Positions 23,585 to 30,648 of a stretch of 64,000 nucleotides of DNA are shown here, in pieces. The position numbers and the translations under genes were made by a program. The notes beneath the pieces were generated by a model, which worked only from the letters and a program-made list of their open reading frames with translations, was not told where the DNA came from and made no database searches. This DNA comes from an uncultured Bacteroidota bacterium. Lineage in GTDB: Bacteria > Bacteroidota > Bacteroidia > Bacteroidales > SZUA-534. Positions within the stretch are counted from its first letter, which is position 1. The number at the start of each line of letters is the position of its first letter. Location: NCBI GenBank assembly GCA_946414435.1, contig CAMKOM010000005.1, positions 62,001 through 126,000 of the forward strand, given 5' to 3'.

Positions 23585-24954
23585 CGTTCCACACCCTTTC
23601 TGTTACGGACCGCGCGGCTGTGCAGGCCGTGTCGCTCAAGGCTGGGCGGCGCAACTGCAACTACGACTTCGCCAACCTTGTGGGCTGGCAATTTTGGTTT
23701 CAAACCGAAGTCTGCGTGCTGACCGATGCCGTGGTGCTGCGCTTCACCTTCGATGGCCGACGGGCCTATATGGTCTGCACGGCGGGCAACCTTCAGACTG
23801 AACTATTGCGCGACCTTCTTGCCGACAGCGGCGGCTGCCTGATGCTGCTCGGCCTTGAAGATTCGCAGGTGCAGGCCGTCGAGAGTCAGCATTCCGACCT
23901 GATAATCAAGGCTGAAGCCGTCCGCAACCAATACGACTATATCTACCGCCGCCGCAGCCTTGCCACGCTTCAGGGCGGCGCCTATCAGGCCAAGCGCAAC
24001 CACGCGAACCGATTTCGCGCCGAGCACCCCGATTTTGAGTACCGCCCGCTTGCGCCCGAACTCTTCGACGAGTGCCGACGGCTCACAGCAACTTGGCTCG
24101 AAGAGAAAGACGCCAACCGCACCATTCTGGCCGAGCAGCGCGTGATGAAGACGGTCTTTGCCAATTGGGACGCCCTGCAAATGACTGGCGGAAGCATTTT
24201 TATCGACGGGCGGATGGTGGCCTTCACCTATGGCGCCGCCGTCACCACCGACACGTTCGATGTCTGCGTTGAGAAGGCCGACCGCCGCATTGAAGGCGCC
24301 TTTGCCATTATCAATCAGCAATTTGCCGCGCACCTGCCCGAACAATTCACCTATCTGAACCGCGAAGAAGATATGGGCCTGCCTGGACTTCGAAAGGCAA
24401 AACTGTCGTATCACCCCGAAATATTGCTGACTTACAACACGTTGAGAATCTGCAAACCCTACACTTTGGAGCGGATGACCGCCGCCGACGCCCCGTTGAC
24501 CACCGACTGGATGGTGCGCCAATACGGCTTCGACCGCACCGATGTGGAGCAATGGGTGCGCACGCTGCACTTCAACTGGCCGCAGAGTGTCAAGGCGATA
24601 GATGCCGACGGCGAGGTTATCGGCCTTCTGAATATGAGCGACTACCGCATTCAGGACGAGGTGCCGCAGATTGCCACCGACGCCCCCGACCTGCTTGCTA
24701 CCCTGAACGCCCGCCGCTATACGGCCGTTTTCTCGTTCATTGTTGCCGAGCAATATCGCGGCTCACGCCTGAACTACAATATGTTAATGTCGATTTTGCC
24801 CGAACTGAAAGCCCGCTACGACTTCCTTTTCATTCCCGTGCTTCACCGCCTGAAAACCCACCAATACTGGCAGCGCTGGGGCGCGACCGAGTTCTACCGC
24901 GATGCGGAATGTGTCTGCTACAAACTTGAGTTGCAAGCCGCCCCGCGTCCATAA
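23578..24954 (+). CDS. DUF2156 (LPG-synthase-like) fused to a GNAT domain
   Basis: A 458-residue two-domain protein; start ATG at 23578 overlapping the previous gene. Residues 1-295 are a DUF2156/phosphatidylglycerol-lysyltransferase C-terminal-like domain (NYDFANLVGW.FWFQTE ... YLNREEDMGLPGLRKAKLSY), itself a double GNAT fold. Residues 300-458 are a further GNAT-like domain (FSFIVAEQYRGSRLNYNMLM). No membrane segments are seen, so it is not a full MprF. It may transfer an acyl or aminoacyl group; the substrate is not known. Confidence 0.8.
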   Translation: MLTFHTLSVTDRAAVQAVSLKAGRRNCNYDFANLVGWQFWFQTEVCVLTDAVVLRFTFDGRRAYMVCTAGNLQTELLRDLLADSGGCLMLLGLEDSQVQAVESQHSDLIIKAEAVRNQYDYIYRRRSLATLQGGAYQAKRNHANRFRAEHPDFEYRPLAPELFDECRRLTATWLEEKDANRTILAEQRVMKTVFANWDALQMTGGSIFIDGRMVAFTYGAAVTTDTFDVCVEKADRRIEGAFAIINQQFAAHLPEQFTYLNREEDMGLPGLRKAKLSYHPEILLTYNTLRICKPYTLERMTAADAPLTTDWMVRQYGFDRTDVEQWVRTLHFNWPQSVKAIDADGEVIGLLNMSDYRIQDEVPQIATDAPDLLATLNARRYTAVFSFIVAEQYRGSRLNYNMLMSILPELKARYDFLFIPVLHRLKTHQYWQRWGATEFYRDAECVCYKLELQAAPRP

Positions 24955-25023
24955 ATACTTTATATACTGATAGATAGGTATTGCTAATTGAATACGCAAC
25001 AGGAATACAATTGAATTTCTTGG

Positions 25024-25140
25024 AATTATATCAACAATCAGGCCGAGCACCACAAAAAGGTTTCGTTCGACGATGAATACGCGACTTTTTTGACGGCATA
25101 CAATGTTGACTTCAAACCTGATTTTCTTTTGGCCGATTGA
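25024..25140 (+). pseudogene. Remnant of a REP-associated transposase (3' end)
   Basis: About 38 codons (YINNQAEHHKKVSFDDEY ... FKPDFLLAD stop) closely match the C-terminus of the intact transposase at 25445-25900, and the following ~115 bases match the intact gene's downstream flank. The 5' part is missing. This is a decayed earlier insertion. Confidence 0.8.
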
Positions 25141-25257
25141 TTGTTAGTACCACCCCTTCGGGGTTACCGATGTGGTGTTAACACTCGCTATACAGGGGTT
25201 CACACCCCTGCCTGTGTTATGCCGCCCATTCTGGGCTGCACATTTTTTAATTCCCCG
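25141..25257. repeat. Transposase-linked palindromic repeat, copy 1
   Basis: It contains hairpins CCCCTTCGGGG, CAGGGGTTCACACCCCTG and GCCCATTCTGGGC, and matches 25901-26024 almost base for base. It directly follows the transposase remnant's stop codon. Confidence 0.8.
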
Positions 25258-25333
25258 CCAATATTTTCCACAATTCACTACATTTGTCGTTAGCCGTTTG
25301 TGCCATTCTAGCACTTGTGGCAGTTTTCAAAAT

Positions 25334-25415
25334 AACCCCGAAGGGGGTGAAATAATTTAGCCGTGGGTGCAAACCCACGGAATAATGACGCAACGAAGGC
25401 GAACCCCGAAGGGGT
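25334..25415. repeat. REP-like palindromes upstream of transposase
   Basis: Three hairpins: ACCCCGAAGGGGGT (25335-25348), CCGTGGGTGCAAACCCACGG (25361-25380) and ACCCCGAAGGGGT (25403-25415). The last two form the same composite element as 3196-3251. Confidence 0.75.
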
Positions 25416-25444
25416 GGCACAAACCAATATAAACAATCGGTAAT

Positions 25445-25900
25445 ATGGCAGCCACATTAGTCAAAATCGACGTACACATTGTTTTCCATATCAAAACAAC
25501 GAGCGTGGAAATGCGGAAAGACGACATTCCACTCATTCACAAATACATTGGTGGCATAATCGGGAACCAACAATCTGTTCCTGTGTGTATTGGCGGTGTT
25601 GCCGACCACGTGCATATTCTCTGCACGCTGCCCAAAACGATGGCACTGTCCGATTTTGTCCGCAGCATTAAGGCCAATTCAAGCCGTTGGATAAAAACAT
25701 TGGGGTCACATTATGCTGGGTTTGAATGGCAGACGGGTTATGGGGCGTTCAGTGTCAGTCCGTCGGTAATCGATAAAACAATCGATTATATCAACAATCA
25801 AGCGGAACACCATAAAACAGTTTCGTTCAGCGATGAATACAAGGCGTTTTTGGCTGCGTACAAGGTCGAATTCAATCCCGATTACCTTTTGACTGATTGA
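25445..25900 (+). mobile_element. REP-associated tyrosine (Y1, IS200-like) transposase
   Basis: A 151-residue Y1 HUH transposase. The HUH motif appears as DHVHI (about 57-61) after GGVADH, and the catalytic Tyr region is near WQTGYGAFSVS (about 97-107). N-terminal VHIVFHIKTT and C-terminal YINNQ..HHK are typical of the REP-associated (RAYT) branch in Bacteroidota. It is intact, flanked by palindromic repeats on both sides, with a truncated sister copy upstream. The protein probably nicks and moves the nearby REP-type palindromes (known for the family; here inference). Confidence 0.9.
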
Positions 25901-26024
25901 TTGTCGGTGTCACACCCTTCGGGGTTCCCGATGTGGTGTTAACACTCGCTATACAGGGGTTCACACCCCTGCCTGTACTATGCCGCCCGTTCTGGGCTGC
26001 ACATTTTTTAATTCCCCGCCAATC
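25901..26024. repeat. Transposase-linked palindromic repeat, copy 2
   Basis: A second copy of the block at 25141-25257, starting right after the intact transposase stop; same three hairpins and same AT-rich end (TTTTTTAATTCCCCGCCAAT). Confidence 0.8.
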
Positions 26025-26029
26025 TTTTT

Positions 26030-26108
26030 CCCAAAATTCCGCCAACATTTTCTACCTTTGCCTTTGCCGCGCGCAAAATTTTTGCCGCTGCGCCACATAC
26101 ATAGAAAC
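26030..26108 (+). repeat. Mobile promoter-leader repeat, copy 1
   Basis: CCAACATTTTC, then TACCTTTG (-7 element, 26053-26060), then CCTTTGCCGCGCGCAAAATT and TTTGCCGCTGCGCCACATAC. Nearly identical text is found at 27412-27487 and a shortened form at 26388-26446. Confidence 0.75.
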
Positions 26109-26444
26109 GTGAAAAAGAAAGCACACACCACCGATATTGTTGAAACCGAGAATGTTTCAGTATCGACAACCGACATTGAAAATATGATTTTCAATATTCG
26201 TGGCGTGCAGGTTATGATTGACAGTGACATAGCCGCACTTTACGGCATTGAAACCAGAGCGCTTAATCAGGCTGTGAAACGAAATATTGACCGTTTCCCG
26301 ACTGACTTTATGTTCCAACTTACTAAAAGTGAATTTGAAAACTTGAAATCACAATTTGTGACTTCAAGTTCGTCACACTTGATATCACATTTTCTATATT
26401 TGCCTTTGCCGCGCACAAAATTGCCGACAAACGCCACATATTAA
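26109..26444 (+). pseudogene. Truncated ORF6N-domain protein
   Basis: From GTG 26109 the frame encodes an ORF6N domain (IENMIFNIRGVQVMIDSDIA ... YGIETRALNQAVKRNIDRFP ... FMFQLTKSEFENL), a DNA-binding domain of phage and mobile-element proteins. The usual continuation after FVTSS is lost where promoter-repeat copy 2 starts (about 26385), and the last ~20 codons are repeat sequence. The longer frame starting at 25980 runs through non-coding repeat and is not real. Likely a relic. Confidence 0.7.
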
Positions 26445-26446
26445 AA
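26388..26446 (+). repeat. Mobile promoter-leader repeat, copy 2
   Basis: ACATTTTC, TATATTTG (26395-26402), then CCTTTGCCGCGCACAAAATT. It truncates the ORF6N gene and supplies the promoter for the RhuM-like gene at 26449. Confidence 0.7.
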
Positions 26447-26448
26447 AT

Positions 26449-27342
26449 ATGTTTATGGATGAAAAATTGGATTTGTACCAACCCGAAGATAATTCAGTAA
26501 TCGTATATCAAAGCGATGATGATTCGCTGCGTTTGGACGTCCAATTGTCTGAGGAAACCGTTTGGTTGACGCAAATGCAAATGGTTGAACTTTTCCAATC
26601 GAGCAAGGCGAATGTGAGTGAACACATTAGAAACATTTACCAACAACACGAATTGTCGAAAGAAGCAACTGTTCGGAAATTCCGAACAGTTCAAAAAGAA
26701 GGCTCACGAAATGTTACAAGAGTGTTGGAGTATTATAATCTTGACGCGATTATTTCTGTAGGTTATAGAGTAAACACTAAGCGTGGCATAATGTTCCGCA
26801 AATGGGCTACCGAAGTTCTTAAAGAACACCTTTTGCAAGGATACAGCATTAATCGGAATATAGTTCAAATAAACGGGCAGTTGCAAGACCATTCCGAAAG
26901 GATTCAACACCTTGAAGAAAAGGTGGATTTCTTTGTCAGAACTTCGCTTCCACCCACACAAGGTATCTTTTTCGATGGCCAGATTTTCGACGCTTACACC
27001 TTTGTGTGCGACCTTGTGCGTGCGGCAAAAAAGCGGATAGTTCTGTTCGACAACTATGTTGACGACACCGTGCTCACAATGCTCGACAAGCGCCAGAGCG
27101 GCGTAACGGCTCGCATTCTCACCAAAGCAATCTCTCGGCAACTGCAACTCGACATTGACCGACACAACGCCCAATATCCGCCACTTGCAGCCGAAACCTT
27201 CGCCAACGCCCACGACCGTTTCCTTTGCATTGACGACGCGGTCTATCACATTGGCGCTTCGCTTAAAGATTTGGGCAAGAAGTGGTTCGCCTTCAGCAAA
27301 ATGGAAATCACAACCGATGACTTGCTGAACAAATTGCGGTAA
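26449..27342 (+). CDS. RhuM-like protein with PLD-like C-terminal domain
   Basis: A 297-residue protein (ATG 26455 is an alternative start). Residues 15-140 match the virulence-RhuM family (VWLTQMQMVELFQSSKANVS ... EGSR.V.R..EYYNLDAIIS ... G.MFRKWATEVLKEHLLQGY). Residues 170-297 form a second domain (GIFFDGQIFDAYTFVCDLVR ... IVLFDNYVDDTVLTML) resembling PLD-like domains found in Bacteroidota ORF6N/RhuM proteins. RhuM proteins sit in pathogenicity and defence islands; their biochemical role is unclear. The coding sequence turns more GC-rich in the second domain. Confidence 0.8.
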   Translation: MFMDEKLDLYQPEDNSVIVYQSDDDSLRLDVQLSEETVWLTQMQMVELFQSSKANVSEHIRNIYQQHELSKEATVRKFRTVQKEGSRNVTRVLEYYNLDAIISVGYRVNTKRGIMFRKWATEVLKEHLLQGYSINRNIVQINGQLQDHSERIQHLEEKVDFFVRTSLPPTQGIFFDGQIFDAYTFVCDLVRAAKKRIVLFDNYVDDTVLTMLDKRQSGVTARILTKAISRQLQLDIDRHNAQYPPLAAETFANAHDRFLCIDDAVYHIGASLKDLGKKWFAFSKMEITTDDLLNKLR

Positions 27343-27411
27343 GAAAAGCCCCAAATCTCGCCCCAAACCCCACCGCTTCCCCAGCATTTTTCATTTTTAA
27401 CATTTCCCATT

Positions 27412-27487
27412 TCCCAAATTCCACCAACATTTCCTACCTTTGCCTTTGCCGCGCGCAAATTTTTTGCCGCTGCGCTACATACATTAA
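27412..27487 (+). repeat. Mobile promoter-leader repeat, copy 3
   Basis: TACCTTTG (27435-27442) followed by the same CCTTTGCCGCGCGCAAATT and TTTTTGCCGCTGCG text as copy 1. It is the likely promoter of the leader before the restriction-modification genes. Confidence 0.75.
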
Positions 27488-27807
27488 AGCGTCACCTGAT
27501 GCTTGTTTTTGGTTCTTGAAACGTAGGAAATTTCAAAACGGCTCAAAGACAATGCAAAAGACGATGCTACGGGTGTGGTATAAGCATTCCGTGGGTGTGC
27601 ATTGGGGCACTTTTGTCCCTGCACACTTCTGCGGGCTATATACACGCAACGTGGGTGTCTCTTTGCTCGTTTAGCCAATGGTCTTCCTACACCACAAGAA
27701 CGAACGGGTAAAGGTTCAGATACCCACGTTTTTTGTTTGTGGCTGTAGGATAACTGATTGATAATAAGGTCCGATTCGGGGTGTTTGGCGGATGAGAGAT
27801 GTAAAAT
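27488..27807 (+). promoter_or_regulatory. Structured non-coding leader of the restriction system
   Basis: No convincing plus-strand gene is seen. Downstream of promoter copy 3 there are several hairpins, including GTGCA..GGGG/CCC.GCAC near 27597-27624. A long-range stem ACGTGGGTGTCT (27649-27660) pairs with AGATACCCACGT (27718-27729), followed by a T run. The latter looks like a terminator about 75 bases before the methyltransferase start, so the region could be an attenuator or an independent small RNA. A minus-strand frame of 134 codons here has no recognisable protein features. Confidence 0.4.
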
Positions 27808-28995
27808 ATGTTCAGAATAGCGTCTTTGTTTTCTGGCTGTGGTGGTCTTGATTTGGGCTTCTCGGGAGGCTTTTCTTTTAATGGTCAATCATTTAAAAAA
27901 CTAGATACTAAAATTGTCTTTGCTAATGACTTTGATAAAGATGCGGTCTCTTGCTACAATTCTAATGAGTTATTAGTCAAAGATGGCGTGCAATGTTTGT
28001 TGGCAGATATTAGGAACGTTAAAGACGAAGATATACCAGACTATGATATTTTATTGGCAGGTTTTCCCTGTCAACCGTTTTCAAATGCAGGAAGCAGAAA
28101 GGGTGTTGATGACAAAAACGGCAGAGGCACTTTGTTTGAAGAATGCGAACGAATAATAAAGGCCAAAGTTGATTTGGGGAAAAGGCCTAAAGCATTCGTT
28201 TTTGAGAATGTTCGCGGCATTCTGTCTTCAAAAATGCCTGACAAAGTAACAACCGTGCCAGAAGAGATAATAAAAAGAATGCGAGCATTGGGATACGAAG
28301 TCACATTACATTTGGTTTGTTCTTGTGATTATGGCGTTCCACAAAAGCGATACCGCGTTCTTATGGTTGGTGTAGACAAGAATTTAGGAAAATTCGATTT
28401 CTCGCTTTTGCAAGATGTAGTTTCCAAAAACAACATTCCTTCTGCGGCATTTGGAAAAGAAGAAAAACTAATGTTGGGGGCCATATTGCAAAATCTTAAT
28501 AATACACAAGATAATGTGGTTTGGGATTATAGTATAACAACACAAAAAACGGTGGACTTAATAGGCAGTTGCAAGCACGGAAAAGATGCTATAAAATATT
28601 TTGAAGGTAATTTCAAAAAAGAAGATTTGCCAGCAATTGTTTTTGAAGGCCGCTCGTGGAAAGATATTCCATACGACAAACTTTCACCACGTTTCAAGAA
28701 AATAGCAGATGACCCGCAAAAATACCACGCACCAAAATTCTTTAGACGTTTTGCTTATGGAGAAATTAACGGAACAATTACGGCGTCGGCACAACCAGAA
28801 AATTGTGGCATAACACACCCCGTTGAAAATCGCCGTTTTTCTGTTCGTGAATGTGCAAGAATACAGTCATTTCCTGACGATTTTTCATTTGGAAGCATTC
28901 CGTTGCAATCACAATATAAAGTTATCGGTAATGCCGTACCGCCTGTTATGGCGTGGGTTTTAGCAAAATCATTGTTAAACTTCTTAACTAAATAA
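27808..28995 (+). CDS. C5-cytosine DNA methyltransferase
   Basis: A 395-residue DNA (cytosine-5) methyltransferase. Motif I SLFSGCGGLDLGF (6-18), motif IV with catalytic Cys PCQPFS (87-92), motif VI ENV (133-135), motif VIII QKRYRV (about 179-184), a ~150-residue target-recognition region and motif X VIGNAVPP. It protects host DNA against the nuclease encoded next. It is more AT-rich than surrounding housekeeping genes, suggesting transfer. The downstream McrB-like gene begins 4 bases after its stop. Confidence 0.95.
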   Translation: MFRIASLFSGCGGLDLGFSGGFSFNGQSFKKLDTKIVFANDFDKDAVSCYNSNELLVKDGVQCLLADIRNVKDEDIPDYDILLAGFPCQPFSNAGSRKGVDDKNGRGTLFEECERIIKAKVDLGKRPKAFVFENVRGILSSKMPDKVTTVPEEIIKRMRALGYEVTLHLVCSCDYGVPQKRYRVLMVGVDKNLGKFDFSLLQDVVSKNNIPSAAFGKEEKLMLGAILQNLNNTQDNVVWDYSITTQKTVDLIGSCKHGKDAIKYFEGNFKKEDLPAIVFEGRSWKDIPYDKLSPRFKKIADDPQKYHAPKFFRRFAYGEINGTITASAQPENCGITHPVENRRFSVRECARIQSFPDDFSFGSIPLQSQYKVIGNAVPPVMAWVLAKSLLNFLTK

Positions 28996-28999
28996 AACT

Positions 29000-29308
29000 A
29001 TGGGGTATATTTCTAAAGATTTGTTATTAAAAGCGTATACAACATTATCAAGTCTAACGGAAGACCATAAGCAGGGACAAACGCAAATAGTTAGTTTTAT
29101 TCGTCATTTTGTTGCTTTAGATATGTTTTATAAAAAGCATAATCAAAATTGTGACTTAAATGAAATTCAAAATAGAAACGAATTTACAGAGAACGTAAAG
29201 AAAATTGTTGGAATTGAAAATAATGGCTATATCGTAAATTTCTATGACTCAATTAAAACTTTGCCTGATTGTGGCGTCGGTAGCAATTTTTTTCTGCAGG
29301 AGTTGTAA
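29000..29308 (+). CDS. McrB-like restriction subunit, N-terminal part (frameshifted)
   Basis: A 102-residue frame that ends shortly after a run of seven Ts (29287-29293). Reading the -1 frame from that run continues without interruption (SNFFSAGVVNNSRQNTNNL) into the frame at 29335. The two frames are therefore one gene broken by a one-base loss, a sequencing error, or -1 ribosomal slippage on U UUU UUU. This part is AT-rich and probably belongs to the DNA-recognition domain that must match the methyltransferase. Confidence 0.65.
   Translation: MGYISKDLLLKAYTTLSSLTEDHKQGQTQIVSFIRHFVALDMFYKKHNQNCDLNEIQNRNEFTENVKKIVGIENNGYIVNFYDSIKTLPDCGVGSNFFLQEL
29287..29293 (+). other. T7 run at frameshift junction
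   Basis: In the upstream frame the codons read AAT TTT TTT CTG, so the T run forms a U UUU UUU heptamer in the correct register for -1 slippage. Adding one T would fuse both halves of the McrB-like gene. Confidence 0.7.
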
Positions 29309-29334
29309 ATAACTCAAGGCAAAACACTAACAAT

Positions 29335-30648
29335 TTGTATGAGTACCCAACAAGAGGACAGAACCCACTATTTAATGTGAAAGCGAATGTTCTTATTAGG
29401 AATATTGATTTCTACTCTAATATTGATGCATACTTGACAACTAATTTTAAATCAGCATTTGTTCTATGGTTGTTGAGAGATTTTTCATTAGAAACTTTTG
29501 AGAAAAACGAATTAAGAAGGACTTTGAGTTTATTTGTGACAGATGAAATGTTGAATGTCCTAATACCAAATGATTTAATTATAGAAAATTATGTGGATGG
29601 ATTTCCTTTAGTAGATGAAAAAGCGAATTTGACAAGTGATGATTTACTGCCATTATTTCATAAAAAATCAACTAAAGAAAACCTTCCCCTTCAACAAATC
29701 TACTATGGCACACCAGGCAGCGGCAAATCTCACAAAGTAAAAGATATGGTTGAAGCAGCCTATCCCGACAAGGATGAGCGCGAAAAATATGTTTTCCGCA
29801 CCACATTCCACCCCGACAGCGATTACGCGTCGTTTGTGGGCTGCTACAAACCACAAATGAAAGACGGGGCAATAACCTACGAATTTGTTCCACAATCATT
29901 TACCAAAGCCTACGTGCAGGCGTGGAACGAACCCGAAAAGCAAATTTACCTGATTGTTGAAGAGATAAACCGCGGCAACTGCGCGCAGATTTTTGGCGAT
30001 TTGTTCCAGTTGCTCGATAGAAAAAACGGCGTTTCGGAATACCCTATTGATGCCGACGACGACTTGCGCCAATACCTTGAAAAAGAACTAAATGAAGCGG
30101 GCAAGGCAGGCATTGCAAACGGCAAAATCAAACTGCCTGCAAACCTGAACATTTTGGCCACAATGAACACCAGCGACCAAAGCCTGTTCCCGATGGACAG
30201 CGCCTTCAAGCGCCGTTGGAATTGGGATTGCGTGCCAATCGACTACAACAATCCCAAATCAAGCGAGTTCCGAATCTCGATTGGCGACAAAAATTACAAA
30301 TGGCTCAATTTTCTTAAAAATGTCAACACGCACATTTTCAACACCACAGGCTCTGAAGACAAGCAGATGGGCAACTTCTTTATCGACAGCAATGTAGATG
30401 AGCGCCAGTTCGTCAACAAAGTTATGTTCTACTTGTGGAACGATGTCTGCAAAGACGAGGTCGGCACTAAAAACAACTTCTTCCGCAACTATACCAATGC
30501 CGAAAAAGATGAATCTGTCGAATTCTCTTTCAACGATTTGTTCAGCACCGATGCCAGCCATATTTTGCTAAGGTTTATGGAATACCTTGATGTCAAGGCC
30601 GATGAAGCGGCGCAAATAGGAGAAGAACCCGAAACCGATGGCGAGTAA
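29335..30648 (+). CDS. McrB-like AAA+ GTPase/ATPase restriction subunit, C-terminal part
   Basis: A 437-residue frame from TTG 29335; open upstream to 29284 and in truth the continuation of 29000-29308. It has Walker A GTPGSGKS (125-132), the McrB Walker B IYLIVEEINRGN (about 204-215) and the sensor MNTSDQSLFPMDSAFKRRW. In McrBC and LlaJI systems this subunit translocates along DNA and drives the nuclease partner. Codon use changes from AT-rich to host-like close to residue 115, just before the AAA+ domain. Its stop overlaps the nuclease start (TAATG). Confidence 0.85.
   Translation: MYEYPTRGQNPLFNVKANVLIRNIDFYSNIDAYLTTNFKSAFVLWLLRDFSLETFEKNELRRTLSLFVTDEMLNVLIPNDLIIENYVDGFPLVDEKANLTSDDLLPLFHKKSTKENLPLQQIYYGTPGSGKSHKVKDMVEAAYPDKDEREKYVFRTTFHPDSDYASFVGCYKPQMKDGAITYEFVPQSFTKAYVQAWNEPEKQIYLIVEEINRGNCAQIFGDLFQLLDRKNGVSEYPIDADDDLRQYLEKELNEAGKAGIANGKIKLPANLNILATMNTSDQSLFPMDSAFKRRWNWDCVPIDYNNPKSSEFRISIGDKNYKWLNFLKNVNTHIFNTTGSEDKQMGNFFIDSNVDERQFVNKVMFYLWNDVCKDEVGTKNNFFRNYTNAEKDESVEFSFNDLFSTDASHILLRFMEYLDVKADEAAQIGEEPETDGE

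Noticed and set aside
25980..26108. An upstream start for the ORF6N frame
   Set aside because: This stretch is transposase-flank repeat and promoter-repeat sequence; the protein similarity begins only after 26109.
26341..26370. A palindrome built on ACTTGAA.TCACAA
   Set aside because: It lies in the conserved ORF6N coding stretch (NLKSQFVTSS) and is better explained by codon choice than by a binding site.
27484..27888. A 134-codon minus-strand frame upstream of the methyltransferase
   Set aside because: Arg/Ser-rich with no family features; it crosses the methyltransferase start and covers the structured leader, which explains the region better.
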